Below, piece after piece: positions 16,891 through 25,875 of a stretch of 64,000 nt of DNA. Origin of the DNA: Sulfurovum sp. (GTDB lineage Bacteria > Campylobacterota > Campylobacteria > Campylobacterales > Sulfurovaceae); assembly GCA_027049035.1 (NCBI GenBank), contig JALTVI010000090.1, forward strand, positions 62,001 to 126,000, read 5' to 3'. The position numbers were made by a program, and so were the translations under genes. How positions within the stretch are numbered: position 1 is the stretch's first letter; each line of letters begins with the position of its first letter. The notes below the pieces were generated by a model that was not told where the DNA came from, made no database searches, and was given only the letters and a program-made list of their open reading frames with translations.

Positions 16891-18011
16891 TTTGCTATCT
16901 GAACATCATTCAGATAGCACGACGGATCTTCCGCCCACATATCCCCATAGATCGCATACGCCCTGCTGCGCGATCCGCCATTACAGATGTCAAGGTAGCG
17001 ACAGTCGCTGCATTTGCCGCCAAGTTCACGCGGATGGACACGCAGTTTCTGCAGCAGTTCGGTCGGTTCGTTCGTCCAGATATCCGAAAAGTCCTGATGC
17101 AAAATATTGCCGATCTTGACCGGGAAGAAAGGGTCAGGCTTGACAAACCCTTCACTGTCGATATTGAGCAGTTTGCGTCCGGCAGAGTTGCCGCCCCATG
17201 CTTTGAGCCGACGCAGCATCTCTTCGGCATGCTCGGGGTATTTTTCTTTAAAGCGGTTATAGAACAAGATCGCATCCATCTCCATATTGCCTGTCACAAT
17301 CTCAATATCTCTGCCGCTTTCATGGTATTCGAATGCTTTATCCAAAATGTACTCTACCGCCGCGATTCGCTGCTCCTTGCTCAGATCCATCTCCAGATTC
17401 TCCAGTCCCCGTCCGCTGTAAACCAGGTGAGAGATGTAGATCTTAGGGATGTTATGTGCTTCGGCAAGCTCAAAGATAAAACGCAGGTCATCGTAGGTAT
17501 CTTTGGTGATTGTAAAGCGGATGCCCACTTTGGTTTTGCCATAGCTGTTGAGCAGATCGACCGCCTTCATCGACTCCACAAACGATCCTTTGAGTCCACG
17601 AAACCGGTCATGCACTTCAGGAGAGCCGTCAATGCTGATACCGATATAATCAAAGGTATCGAGGATTTTTTCGGCATTGGAGGTTTTGACATAGAGCCCG
17701 TTTGTCGAAAGATAAGTGACGATATCAAGCTCCCTACACCGCGCTGCAATATCAAAGAGGTCTTTGCGGGTCAGCGGCTCCCCTCCGGAGAAGATGAGAA
17801 ACTTCACACCGTTAACTTTAAGCTTAGGCAGCGTATCCATGACATTTTCAGTTGTCAGTGTATCAACGGCATCGAGGTCGGCCTTGGAGTAGCAGTGCAG
17901 ACAGCTGAGGTTGCAGCGGTTGGTAAAGTTCCAAATAGCGATCGATCCGTCAAGTACTCTTGCAGGTTTTCCTTCGACCACGGAGTTTAACAGGTTGGAG
18001 AGTCTAAACAT
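16881..18011 (-). CDS. nirJ: NirJ, radical SAM enzyme of heme d1 synthesis
   Basis: A 376-residue radical SAM protein with the cluster motif C33-NLS-C37-LH-C40 and a C-terminal SPASM-like cysteine region (CSDCRYLDICNGG and a final CYL). Strand motifs such as FLIFSGGEPLTRKDLFDIA are typical. NirJ removes the propionate side chains from didecarboxysiroheme during heme d1 formation. Its start abuts the stop of the cytochrome gene at 18012, so the two are co-transcribed. Its stop lies inside a heptad repeat array, so the last two or three residues are encoded by repeat sequence. Confidence 0.92.
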   Translation of the reverse strand: MFRLSNLLNSVVEGKPARVLDGSIAIWNFTNRCNLSCLHCYSKADLDAVDTLTTENVMDTLPKLKVNGVKFLIFSGGEPLTRKDLFDIAARCRELDIVTYLSTNGLYVKTSNAEKILDTFDYIGISIDGSPEVHDRFRGLKGSFVESMKAVDLLNSYGKTKVGIRFTITKDTYDDLRFIFELAEAHNIPKIYISHLVYSGRGLENLEMDLSKEQRIAAVEYILDKAFEYHESGRDIEIVTGNMEMDAILFYNRFKEKYPEHAEEMLRRLKAWGGNSAGRKLLNIDSEGFVKPDPFFPVKIGNILHQDFSDIWTNEPTELLQKLRVHPRELGGKCSDCRYLDICNGGSRSRAYAIYGDMWAEDPSCYLNDVQIANEE

Positions 18012-18341
18012 CTACTGTACCTTTACATTTTTGTAAGAGAGTATATATCGTGTAATTGCATCAAGATCCTCTCGTTTCAACTTGAAAGCCGGCATCGCAT
18101 TGCGCTTATAGCCAAAGACTTTTGACACTGACTCCGGATCGGTGATCATCGCCTGAATCTCTTCGGCACTGCGCTTTTTGGCAATCTGCACAAAGGGCGG
18201 ACCAAACGCTACAGCAGTCTGGTGGTGACATCCCCAGCAGTAGGTTTCAAAGATCTTTTTGCCTTCAGACGCTCCGGCACTCCCACACAAAACCATTATT
18301 GCCAATAAGCTGCACAACTGTTTTATCATATTATCTTTCAT
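18012..18341 (-). CDS. NirC-like periplasmic monoheme cytochrome c
   Basis: A 109-residue protein with a signal peptide (about residues 1-25, ending GSAGAS) and one heme site, CWGCH. The distal region MPAFKLKREDLDAITRYIL fits small class I cytochromes such as NirC/c55x, which assist NirS or the heme d1 pathway. The start is uncertain between ATG at 18341 and ATG at 18329, since neither has a strong ribosome binding site. It is directly upstream of nirJ with no gap. Confidence 0.8.
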   Translation of the reverse strand: MKDNMIKQLCSLLAIMVLCGSAGASEGKKIFETYCWGCHHQTAVAFGPPFVQIAKKRSAEEIQAMITDPESVSKVFGYKRNAMPAFKLKREDLDAITRYILSYKNVKVQ

Positions 18342-18420
18342 AATTATGATAATAACAACTTTTAAATCAAATAAAATTGATGCCGGACAAGAAAGCGCTT
18401 CTATTACAGAAGCTGCAACA

Positions 18421-19539
18421 TCAAAAATCAATACCAAACAGCAGTTTGGTTGTCGTTTTGTTATTCCCCACTTCTGGATCAGGGTTACTGTCGTTGATTA
18501 GATCAAATGCCAGTTTTACCGAGAAGAAATCAAACAGTGGTATTGTAAAATTGAGATTGGAACGCAGCACCCAGTCCTCATTGAAGCCGTGATTGATACT
18601 TGGATAGTAGAGTGCAAAACCGTCAATGTCCAATCGCTTGATCAGCGTGATATCATCGATGCTATATTTTCCAAACAGCCCCAATGCAGCCGCACTAAAA
18701 CGCTTATGCTTGTAGCGGTCTTCTGTATAGTTTATTGCCGCATATCCCAGCCCAAGTGTGGGTTCAAGCCACTTCTCTTTACCAAACTTGAAACGGTACC
18801 CTACCCCGGCAGAAGGAATATACAGACTGTCAATATGTCTGGGTTTGTCATACTCCGCCATGGCGGTGCCGTAATAGAATGTATTGTTCGTAACATGATA
18901 GCGGTAGGTTAGGAAACTGACAAGTTCATCCTTGTTGAGCGTCTTGGGGTTTTCCTCTACCTGTGTCGTTTCGTAGGCATAATCAAGATAAAAGAGTATT
19001 TCACTCTCCGCCTTCTTATATCGGGTATTGAGCCTTACGTTGACTTTGTTCTTTTTACTATTACCGTTCTCTTTCTCCAGCCCAAGACTGACAGTACCTT
19101 TTGTATAGGGAAATTTGTTTCGTACCCTGTTTTCAAACGAGTCATCATTTTGAACCGACATCACAAAATTATCGATATCTGCAATCTTGATGAGCCTTTC
19201 ATGACCGTCACTGTCAATGACATTGAGAAATTTGTTCTCCTCTATACCAACAACCCTGCCTTCAATATCGATGCGCTTAAAAGAGATATGGTAATTGTAT
19301 TTGGTATGAATCGTATCGATATCCTCATATTTGATATGATTCACCCCCTCGGCGTAATTGAGTTTAAACGATAGCCTGTCGGGTCCCAGATCGATGACTT
19401 TACCATGCAGTACCATCCCGTGGACGACGATCGTATCACGAATAACCTCTTTTTTCGGCTTTGCTTCAATATGCCCCCCGGCATAAAGCGGTACCATACA
19501 GCAAAAATGAATCACTATAACGATCAGGTATTTCAACAT
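18421..19539 (-). CDS. DUF481-like outer-membrane beta-barrel protein
   Basis: A 372-residue exported protein: signal peptide (about residues 1-20), an N-terminal small-barrel region with repeated VHGKVIDLGPDRLSF and VVGIEENKFLNVID units, and a C-terminal series of amphipathic strands ending in phenylalanine, as expected for an outer-membrane barrel of the DUF481/YdiY type. Function is unknown in general; some relatives respond to salt. It starts 3 bp after the mechanosensitive channel gene, an intriguing pairing for osmotic stress. Confidence 0.75.
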   Translation of the reverse strand: MLKYLIVIVIHFCCMVPLYAGGHIEAKPKKEVIRDTIVVHGMVLHGKVIDLGPDRLSFKLNYAEGVNHIKYEDIDTIHTKYNYHISFKRIDIEGRVVGIEENKFLNVIDSDGHERLIKIADIDNFVMSVQNDDSFENRVRNKFPYTKGTVSLGLEKENGNSKKNKVNVRLNTRYKKAESEILFYLDYAYETTQVEENPKTLNKDELVSFLTYRYHVTNNTFYYGTAMAEYDKPRHIDSLYIPSAGVGYRFKFGKEKWLEPTLGLGYAAINYTEDRYKHKRFSAAALGLFGKYSIDDITLIKRLDIDGFALYYPSINHGFNEDWVLRSNLNFTIPLFDFFSVKLAFDLINDSNPDPEVGNNKTTTKLLFGIDF

Positions 19540-19542
19540 AAG

Positions 19543-21393
19543 CTACCTTTCTGTTCCTTTTTCCGGCTGATCGAGCGTAATAGTAGGAAAAGCGAACTTC
19601 AAGCCGTTTGCTTCAATGATTTCCATGATTTGGTACATTACATCCTCCTTGACCTTCAGCCACTCGTTCCAAACCGTTGATTTGGTAAATGTATAGACAA
19701 GAATATCAATGCTTGAATCAGCGAACTCATCCAGATAGACCATCAATGTACGTTTGACCCCCAGTTCATCCTCTTTGGATACCATCTTCGCACTCTTTTT
19801 GCTGCGATCTTCATAGATTGTCCGCTCCGTGGCAATATCGGGATGGTCATGCAGCATTTGGCGTATCTGTACAATCACATTTTGCAATGCTTCCCTAGGA
19901 GAGTCGTAAGTCACCGATATTTTCATCTTGATACGTCTCCCGACAATACGACGGCTCCAGTTCTTGACCTCTTTGTTCGCCAGTGTCGCATTGGGAATGG
20001 CAATAAGTGCATTGTCAAATGTCCGTATGGTCGTTACACGCACCCCAATCTCGACAACGTTCCCCTCTTTGCCGTCAACTTCTATCCAGTCTCCCTGAGA
20101 GAAAACTTCACTCATCAAGATCGAAACAGTCCCAAAAAAGTTCGAGAGACTCTCCCGTGCAGCCAATGCCACTGCAAATCCACCGATACCAAGTCCTGAA
20201 AGTACCGCGGTAAGATTGACCCCTGCAAAGTGCAGGAAAAAAAGAAGCCCGATAATGAGTACGATGAAGTTGACAATCTTGACGGCAATATTGAAAAGTT
20301 CGCTCTTGACTTTCCTGCGGGAGCGGTCGATATGCTCCAGCTTTACTCTGGCAATACTGTTAAGCGTTTTAAAAATGATGTAAGTGACGACGACCGAATA
20401 GAGCATGCCGAAAGTGCTTGCCGTCGATGCATCATAACTGAACTCATGATAGATGAAGAGAATCGCCTGCAGGTTGATCAGCAGCAGCAGTACGGAGATG
20501 GGTTGGCGCACATCATGGAGCACCTCCTTGGCATAGGGGCCGACCGAACGCATGCGCAGAAGCAACTTCTCGATCAGTACGATCACCACTTTCCGAATGA
20601 AGAAAATCACCAGAGACACCAGTAACATCAGCAACAGTTTGATGACACTCAACCCATAGGGTTTGAGCACTCGGTTCGCACGCTGCACCCCGTCTATCTG
20701 CTCGATGGCGAGTGCTGGCTTAAGAATATGCAGTTTGTCGTATTTGTTGTGCCGGTAGAGTTTTCGGCTGTTGACCAAAAAGTAGCGCACGATGTCACTG
20801 TTGATCTCCAAGAGTGCGAAGAACTCCTTTATATTCTGCTGCACCTGCTTCATCAGACGGTTTTTGGGCTTTTTACGAAGTATCTCCTCATATGCAGCAT
20901 GTTTATCATCAAGTTTGCCGATCTCCTGCCACCCCTGCGCAAAGATATCGTGCATCTGCTTTTCGAACGATGTGATCTCATCATCATCCAACGCTTTGAA
21001 GATACGGCGTACCATTTTATTCTGAAGCTTCAGAAGTCGATAGGATTTCAGCTGCACCTCATCACGCAGTACTGCCTCTTTGTTGCCGCGCCGCTTGTTC
21101 AGTGCGATCATCTTCTCGAGCAGAAAAATCTTTTTGTCGAGCTCTTCAGCATTGCTGTAAAGCAGTTTCTTATCCAGCAGAATACGGTGAAAAATATCGG
21201 AGTAGAGTTTGTCACGCTTCTCCACCAGTTTTTTCATTGTGTCATCACTGATATTGCTGTCACTGCTCTCGGAGATCAGCTGCATCTGCTTTTCTACCCA
21301 TGGGTGGTATTCACCTGCATGCAACGTAACCGTACAGAGTGTAAACAGTAACAGAGTGTAGACAGCGATAAGAGATCTGCGTAGTAAATTCAT
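19543..21393 (-). CDS. Large MscS-family mechanosensitive channel
   Basis: A 616-residue protein with a signal peptide, a long helical periplasmic region (about residues 25-215), four or more transmembrane helices, and a C-terminal MscS core: pore helix with GLGIGGFAVALAARESLSNFFG, the beta domain GDWIEVDGKEGNVVEIGVRVTTIRTFDNALIAIPNATLANKEVKNWSRR, and a cytoplasmic domain. Such channels open on membrane stretch and release solutes in hypo-osmotic shock. It leads a unit with the DUF481 protein. Confidence 0.9.
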   Translation of the reverse strand: MNLLRRSLIAVYTLLLFTLCTVTLHAGEYHPWVEKQMQLISESSDSNISDDTMKKLVEKRDKLYSDIFHRILLDKKLLYSNAEELDKKIFLLEKMIALNKRRGNKEAVLRDEVQLKSYRLLKLQNKMVRRIFKALDDDEITSFEKQMHDIFAQGWQEIGKLDDKHAAYEEILRKKPKNRLMKQVQQNIKEFFALLEINSDIVRYFLVNSRKLYRHNKYDKLHILKPALAIEQIDGVQRANRVLKPYGLSVIKLLLMLLVSLVIFFIRKVVIVLIEKLLLRMRSVGPYAKEVLHDVRQPISVLLLLINLQAILFIYHEFSYDASTASTFGMLYSVVVTYIIFKTLNSIARVKLEHIDRSRRKVKSELFNIAVKIVNFIVLIIGLLFFLHFAGVNLTAVLSGLGIGGFAVALAARESLSNFFGTVSILMSEVFSQGDWIEVDGKEGNVVEIGVRVTTIRTFDNALIAIPNATLANKEVKNWSRRIVGRRIKMKISVTYDSPREALQNVIVQIRQMLHDHPDIATERTIYEDRSKKSAKMVSKEDELGVKRTLMVYLDEFADSSIDILVYTFTKSTVWNEWLKVKEDVMYQIMEIIEANGLKFAFPTITLDQPEKGTER

Positions 21394-21466
21394 CCAGATA
21401 GTATAGCCAATTTCCCGTCCAAAGCGGGTTAAAGCTAAGCTAAGGCATTCTCCAATACCCTTGGGC

Positions 21467-21472
21467 TATAAT
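21467..21472 (+). promoter_or_regulatory. TATAAT -10 element of moeA
   Basis: GGGCTATAATAGCG places a perfect TATAAT about 43 bp before the moeA GTG. No convincing -35 is seen, as is common in Campylobacterota. Confidence 0.6.
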
Positions 21473-21514
21473 AGCGCAAACGCCACAGGGGCATCTTGAA
21501 ACCAGGAGAAGGAT

Positions 21515-22756
21515 GTGACAAGACTCGATACACTCTCATTCGAAGAGGCTTACACCAAAGCGGTGGCACATGCAGCCGCCAAAACACAAAGTGAAATCGT
21601 TGCCGTAACCGAAGCACTCGGGCGCATTGTCGCCAAAGAGGTTGCAGCAACCAAAAACCTTCCCTCTTTCGACAACTCGGCCATGGACGGCTTCGCATTC
21701 AAGGCAGCCGATGCAGGAAAACGGCTGAAAGTGCAGCGTACCATCTTTGCAGGGCAAGTGCCACAAGCCTCCCTAAATGACGGAGAGTGCTACCGCATCA
21801 TGACCGGCGCGCAGCTGCCAAGCGATGTCGACACGGTCGCCCCCATCGAACACTGCAGCGATGTCACCGAAGATGCCGTCACGCTTCCTGCGGACATCAA
21901 GCCTGGAAGCAACTTCAGAAAAAAGGGCGAAGAGCTCTCTGCCGGAGACATCCTCTTTCAAAAAGGCCACCTGCTACGCACAGCCGACATCGCCCTACTC
22001 TCCGCACAGGGGATCATGGCAGTGGAGGTCTTTCAGCGTCCAAGTATCGCCGTCGTCTCCACTGGCAACGAGATAAAGGAGCCCTGGGAGCAGGCAAACG
22101 ACGATGAGATCTACAACGCCAACGCCTTTGGTATCTCCGCGCTGCTGAAGTCATTCGGATTTGTACCAACCTATGTCGGTGCCATTCCTGACAGTCTGGA
22201 GGCGAGCACCGACTTCATCGCGACACTGAAACGCTACGATGCGGTTATTACCACCGGAGGTATCAGTATGGGTGACGCCGATTTCCTCTATGAAGCCTTT
22301 CTTGCCAACGGGCTTGAACCCCTCTTTCACGGCATCAGCCTCAAACCAGGCCGCCCTACGATGATGGGTACCATGGGTGACACATTTGTGATGGCGATGC
22401 CGGGCAATCCGCTGACAACCATGCTGACCGTCCATGCCCTGGCCATTCCCGTACTCTACAAAATCGCCGGAGCCAAAGCGGTTCACCACACTTTCACCTA
22501 CGCAGAGCTCTCCCACGACCTCAAACTCAAACCGGGACGCACCAACATCGTCATCGGCTGTGTCGACAACGGTGTATTCATCCCCACACGCAACAACAAG
22601 ATAGGCTCAGGCATGCTCACGCCGCTGAGTGAGAGCAATGCCGTCGCTTACTTTGGAGAGGAGATTGGCACTGTTGAACGCGAAGATCTCGTCAAGGTCG
22701 TACTCTTCGAAGATACTACACGTTCAGAGGAAAACCGTACCATCAACCGGCGGTAG
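21515..22756 (+). CDS. moeA: MoeA, molybdopterin molybdenumtransferase
   Basis: A 413-residue enzyme that inserts molybdate into adenylylated molybdopterin, needed for NapA and the formate dehydrogenase in this window. Typical motifs are LPSFDNSAMDGFA, RIMTGAQLP, VSTGNEI, TTGGISMGDADF, and MAMPGNPL. It begins with GTG 1 bp after AGGAGAAGGAT. The first ATG overlaps a TGA and cannot be used. Its 3' end overlaps the convergent PAP2 gene by 14 bp. Confidence 0.95.
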   Translation: MTRLDTLSFEEAYTKAVAHAAAKTQSEIVAVTEALGRIVAKEVAATKNLPSFDNSAMDGFAFKAADAGKRLKVQRTIFAGQVPQASLNDGECYRIMTGAQLPSDVDTVAPIEHCSDVTEDAVTLPADIKPGSNFRKKGEELSAGDILFQKGHLLRTADIALLSAQGIMAVEVFQRPSIAVVSTGNEIKEPWEQANDDEIYNANAFGISALLKSFGFVPTYVGAIPDSLEASTDFIATLKRYDAVITTGGISMGDADFLYEAFLANGLEPLFHGISLKPGRPTMMGTMGDTFVMAMPGNPLTTMLTVHALAIPVLYKIAGAKAVHHTFTYAELSHDLKLKPGRTNIVIGCVDNGVFIPTRNNKIGSGMLTPLSESNAVAYFGEEIGTVEREDLVKVVLFEDTTRSEENRTINRR

Positions 22757-23381
22757 TCTCTTGGCCTTTCATCTCAAGCCATAGCAGTTTCAGCAGGCTC
22801 ACCCAAAACAGTCCCAATCCGAAACCACCCAATACATCGGTAAACCAGTGCACCCCCAGATAGAGTCTGCTGCCGCCAATAAGCAGCGCCCAGCCCAGTG
22901 CCATGCAGCCAAGCAGCTGCTGCAAAAGCTTCGAACCGGTCTTCTCTCTTAACACAAAGTAGAGGGCAAAGGCCATGGCAGTCGCCATTGTCGTATGCCC
23001 GGAGGGAAAGGAGAATCCGCCTATCTCTATTGCCGAAGCTTCCGGACGCATGCGTGCAACCGTCAGTTTTACGGCAATGAAAAGCCCTGTCGCCCCCAGT
23101 GTCGCGGCTGCAAAATAGGCAAGGTCACTGTACCACCGCTTCCAGACAAAAAACGCCATCACCGGGATGGAAAAGAGTGCCGCTCCAGTGAAACTGTTCA
23201 TATCCGTCAGCATCTTGACAAAAGGCACCAGTGCATCCATACGCCACTGTGCCATGGCAGTGTGTACCCACGCATCTACCTGTGGTGCATGCCCTGTTTT
23301 CAACACAAGCAGCAGCATGGCGCCAAAGAGCATAAGTGCAAGCAGCGCGATGACAAACAGCGGATTACGAATTTTTGGCAT
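22743..23381 (-). CDS. PAP2-family membrane phosphatase
   Basis: A 212-residue membrane protein with about six transmembrane helices and the three-part phosphatase signature: KLTVARMRP, PSGHTT and SRLYLGVHWFTDV. These residues (Lys/Arg, Ser-Gly-His, Arg/His) hydrolyse lipid phosphates such as undecaprenyl pyrophosphate or phosphatidic acid. The substrate cannot be told from sequence. It converges on moeA. Confidence 0.9.
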   Translation of the reverse strand: MPKIRNPLFVIALLALMLFGAMLLLVLKTGHAPQVDAWVHTAMAQWRMDALVPFVKMLTDMNSFTGAALFSIPVMAFFVWKRWYSDLAYFAAATLGATGLFIAVKLTVARMRPEASAIEIGGFSFPSGHTTMATAMAFALYFVLREKTGSKLLQQLLGCMALGWALLIGGSRLYLGVHWFTDVLGGFGLGLFWVSLLKLLWLEMKGQETTAG

Positions 23382-23463
23382 AAAGATACTCCAGTGCTTT
23401 TTTCATGCTATGGTAGCGCATTTTTTGCATCTCTTTCCTTTTGCATCTTTTGGGCACTTCAGT

Positions 23464-23469
23464 TATAAT
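23464..23469 (+). promoter_or_regulatory. TATAAT -10 element for the small exported protein
   Basis: TCAGTTATAATAGCC has a perfect TATAAT 31 bp before the ATG at 23500, with a good AAAGGA ribosome binding site between. Confidence 0.6.
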
Positions 23470-23499
23470 AGCCTCATCAAAATCACAAAGGAATAATAT

Positions 23500-23829
23500 A
23501 TGAAACATCTTTTCACACTTACATTACTCTCAGCCACTCTTCTCGCAGGCGATATTGCCATGCCAAAGTTTCAAAAATACTATATTAGCGGCATTGAGTT
23601 CGATACCCAAACCTACTGTGCCGATTTCGCCAATGTCATCAAAAAGCAGCAGCAGCAGATAAAAAATCTTGAAGCACAGGTAGCACAGCTTCACAAACAG
23701 CTTCAGGATCAGATAAAGAGCAATGCAAAAAAGGATGAACCATCAAAACCGAACCCTTCTGTAAAAAATGCAACTTCCCAAAAATCTGCAGTTACAAGTA
23801 AAATAATCATTTCAGACAAACCGATCTAA
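23500..23829 (+). CDS. Small exported coiled-coil protein, unknown
   Basis: A 109-residue protein with a signal peptide (about 1-16), a short globular part with one cysteine (TYCADF), a coiled-coil stretch (KKQQQQIKNLEAQVAQLHKQ, residues ~49-70) and a Lys/Ser/Pro-rich low-complexity tail. I do not recognise the family. Likely periplasmic. It stands alone between the PAP2 gene and a noncoding, structured stretch. Confidence 0.7.
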   Translation: MKHLFTLTLLSATLLAGDIAMPKFQKYYISGIEFDTQTYCADFANVIKKQQQQIKNLEAQVAQLHKQLQDQIKSNAKKDEPSKPNPSVKNATSQKSAVTSKIIISDKPI

Positions 23830-24101
23830 AAAGGAAAGTTCCCTGGCGGGAAGAAGCGAAAACACAAGGAAAGTAAAAACAAGGAAAGGGAAATGTTATG
23901 AAAAAGCGCTTCTGCCGCCGTAGGTGATGTCAAGAGGAAAAACAAGGAAGTTTACAAAACCCAGCCTGGGAAACAACACCCAGACCAAAGATGAAACAAA
24001 AACTCTCAACATCGCTGAAAGAGCCGAAACCCTTTCTTAAGAGCAGTATAACCCCTGAAGGCTAATCGTTGAAAAACAGTTGGTTAACCAACGGATAATA
24101 T
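23830..24101. other. Purine-rich noncoding stretch with pairing potential
   Basis: This gap carries no credible gene. It is rich in AAGGA repeats (ACAAGGAAAG at 23874 and 23879 area, ACAAGGAAG near 23942) and has possible helices: TTCCC-tggc-GGGAA (23839-23852); GGCGG...GAAGCG (23845-23858) against CGCTTC...CCGCC near 23908-23920; and GTTGGTTAACCAAC at 24079-24092. The many GGA motifs could bind CsrA; this is speculation. It may be a small RNA or a long 3' UTR. Confidence 0.35.
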
Positions 24102-25178
24102 CTACTCTTTCTCGACAATTTCACCCTCCAGACTCTTCAAAAAGGCAACCACATCCGCAATCTGCGTTTTGGTAAACTCCTGTCCCACCTGATACTTCGA
24201 CATGATACGTACCGCCTCTTCAAGTCTCTCCACCGCCCCGTTGTGAAAGTAGGGAGCGGTCTTCGTAACATTTCGCAAAATGGGCACACGAAACTTCAGG
24301 TCATCATCCTTTCCAAGGAAGCCTCCCTCGTTGACAAAGGGGAAAGGGCTCTCTTTGAGACGGACATTGGGCTCGAACATAAGTCCAAGATAGTCGGAGA
24401 GGTAGCGTCTGAGCGGGAACTTCTGGATGCTCTGCCCGCCTACGCTCATACCGGTGTGACAGCCGGCACACCCTTTGGTGACAAAGAGTGTCATCCCCCG
24501 CTTGGCAGAAGCAGAGAGGGCGCTGTCATCCCCCTCAAGAAAACGGTCGTACGCACTGCGTGTCAGCAGCGTACGCTCGTATGCCCCGATGGCCTTTCTC
24601 ACATTCTCAAAGGTGACGTTCGCATCGCCGAAGACCGTTTCAAACTGCCGGCGCATCGCAGCATCCGCATTGAGCCTGGCTTCCACCTCTTTTGGGGTCA
24701 TATTCATCTCGAACGGTGCCTGCACCGGACCGCCCGCCTGCTCCTCGACATCTTTGGCCCGCCCGTCCCAGAACTGCCGCTTTGCCAGTGCCGCATTGAG
24801 TACCGTAGGTGAGTTGAGATGTTTTGGGTTGGCCCTGCCGTGATACCCTATGGCTGTAGGGCGGTTGTCGTCACCACCCTCCTGCAGAATGTGGCAGGAG
24901 GCGCAGTTGATGGTCTTGTCACGGGAGAGACGCGTATCGAAATAGAGCTGCTGCCCCAGAGCGATCTTCGCTTCACTGGGCGGATTTTCCGGATTGTAGG
25001 TAGCCTTGAGTATCCCCTCGTAAGTTTTAGGCATCGGTACAAGGTTGTGGGAAGCGGCAGCCTGTCGCAGCTGCTGATCATTAAGAACCACCTCTTTTTT
25101 GGGTACGATCCAGGGCAGAGAGATGATGAACCCCACTACCACCAGCGCGATCGTCACCGGATGAAACAGCTTTTTCAT
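24102..25178 (-). CDS. Diheme cytochrome c peroxidase
   Basis: A 358-residue periplasmic protein anchored or exported by an N-terminal hydrophobic segment (residues ~8-25). Two heme sites, C92-AS-C95-H and a later CAGCH, with the GRANPKHLNSPTVLNAAL region and PYFHNGAV near the C-terminus, match bacterial diheme peroxidases, which reduce H2O2 using cytochrome c electrons. It is directly downstream of the PAS protein (32-bp gap), so it should share the FNR-like promoter at 25735-25776, as is usual for this enzyme under low oxygen. Confidence 0.93.
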   Translation of the reverse strand: MKKLFHPVTIALVVVGFIISLPWIVPKKEVVLNDQQLRQAAASHNLVPMPKTYEGILKATYNPENPPSEAKIALGQQLYFDTRLSRDKTINCASCHILQEGGDDNRPTAIGYHGRANPKHLNSPTVLNAALAKRQFWDGRAKDVEEQAGGPVQAPFEMNMTPKEVEARLNADAAMRRQFETVFGDANVTFENVRKAIGAYERTLLTRSAYDRFLEGDDSALSASAKRGMTLFVTKGCAGCHTGMSVGGQSIQKFPLRRYLSDYLGLMFEPNVRLKESPFPFVNEGGFLGKDDDLKFRVPILRNVTKTAPYFHNGAVERLEEAVRIMSKYQVGQEFTKTQIADVVAFLKSLEGEIVEKE

Positions 25179-25210
25179 GATACCCCTCCTTTTTGCGTGT
25201 CAGTCAAGAT

Positions 25211-25699
25211 TCACTGCGAATCGACCTCCATCTTTTCAAGTGTTTCAAGCGCATCGTTTTTTACATAGAGCACAACCCTTGTATGCCCCTCCTCCTCGGC
25301 ACGCATTTTGTCGTAGAGGTTTTGCATCTCTATCTTCTTCTCTCTTGAGACCGGTTCTCTTACAGACTTATACTCGACCGGCTTGCCGTCCTTGATGACC
25401 GTGGACATTCTGGCATAGACCCAGTAGTAGCCTTTGTCCTTGCGCAGGTTCTTGACATACCCCTCCCACACTTCGCCGCGCTTGAGCATCGCCCACATAT
25501 CGGCAAAGGCGGACTTTGGCATGTCGGGATGGCGAATAACATTGTGCGGTTTACCAATGAGCTCTTCGGGTCTGTAACCAGAAATCTCCGCAAAAGTTTC
25601 ATTCACATAGGTAATCTTTCCGCTAAAGTCGGTCCGTGAGACGATCAGCTCGTCTTCTGGTACTTCGGTCTCAATGAACATATCGAAAGTCGTTTCCAT
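25211..25699 (-). CDS. Single PAS-domain protein (Aer-like sensor)
   Basis: A 162-residue cytoplasmic protein made almost entirely of one PAS domain of the Aer type, with the hallmark NVIRHPDMPKSAFADMW motif and ITYVNETFAEISGY. Such domains bind FAD or heme and report redox state or oxygen. There is no signalling domain attached; the C-terminus is a short helix. It is first in a unit with cytochrome c peroxidase, so it may be a redox sensor or signal adaptor. Confidence 0.85.
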   Translation of the reverse strand: METTFDMFIETEVPEDELIVSRTDFSGKITYVNETFAEISGYRPEELIGKPHNVIRHPDMPKSAFADMWAMLKRGEVWEGYVKNLRKDKGYYWVYARMSTVIKDGKPVEYKSVREPVSREKKIEMQNLYDKMRAEEEGHTRVVLYVKNDALETLEKMEVDSQ

Positions 25700-25734
25700 G
25701 GCGTAAGCCTCCCTTTTTTAGGCAGATAATGCTC

Positions 25735-25776
25735 ATTATAGCATGCACCTAAATGCTTTTTCATGATCTTAATCAT
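25735..25776 (-). promoter_or_regulatory. FNR-like promoter of the PAS/peroxidase unit
   Basis: The palindrome ATGATCTTAATCAT (25763-25776) is centred 32 bp from a perfect TATAAT (minus strand, 25735-25740), the class II geometry seen elsewhere in the window. It is 70.5 bp from the PAS start codon. Confidence 0.75.
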
Positions 25777-25805
25777 GATTTCTTTCATAAAAGATACCTT
25801 TGCAG

Positions 25806-25847
25806 TTGACATATCTCAATCAGATTTTTCTTGCAAAAAGCTACAAT
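25806..25847 (+). promoter_or_regulatory. FNR/NnrR-like promoter of the TrpD2-like gene
   Basis: TTGACATATCTCAA at 25806-25819 and TACAAT at 25842-25847 have centres exactly 32 bp apart; the box centre is 63.5 bp from the ATG at 25876. Confidence 0.75.
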
Positions 25848-25875
25848 AGCTAAAACTATTTGCAAAAGGGCATCC

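Noticed and set aside
23830-24101. Considered as RNase P RNA, tmRNA or 4.5S RNA
   Set aside because: The conserved core sequences of those RNAs are not visible; only a general structured-RNA possibility remains.
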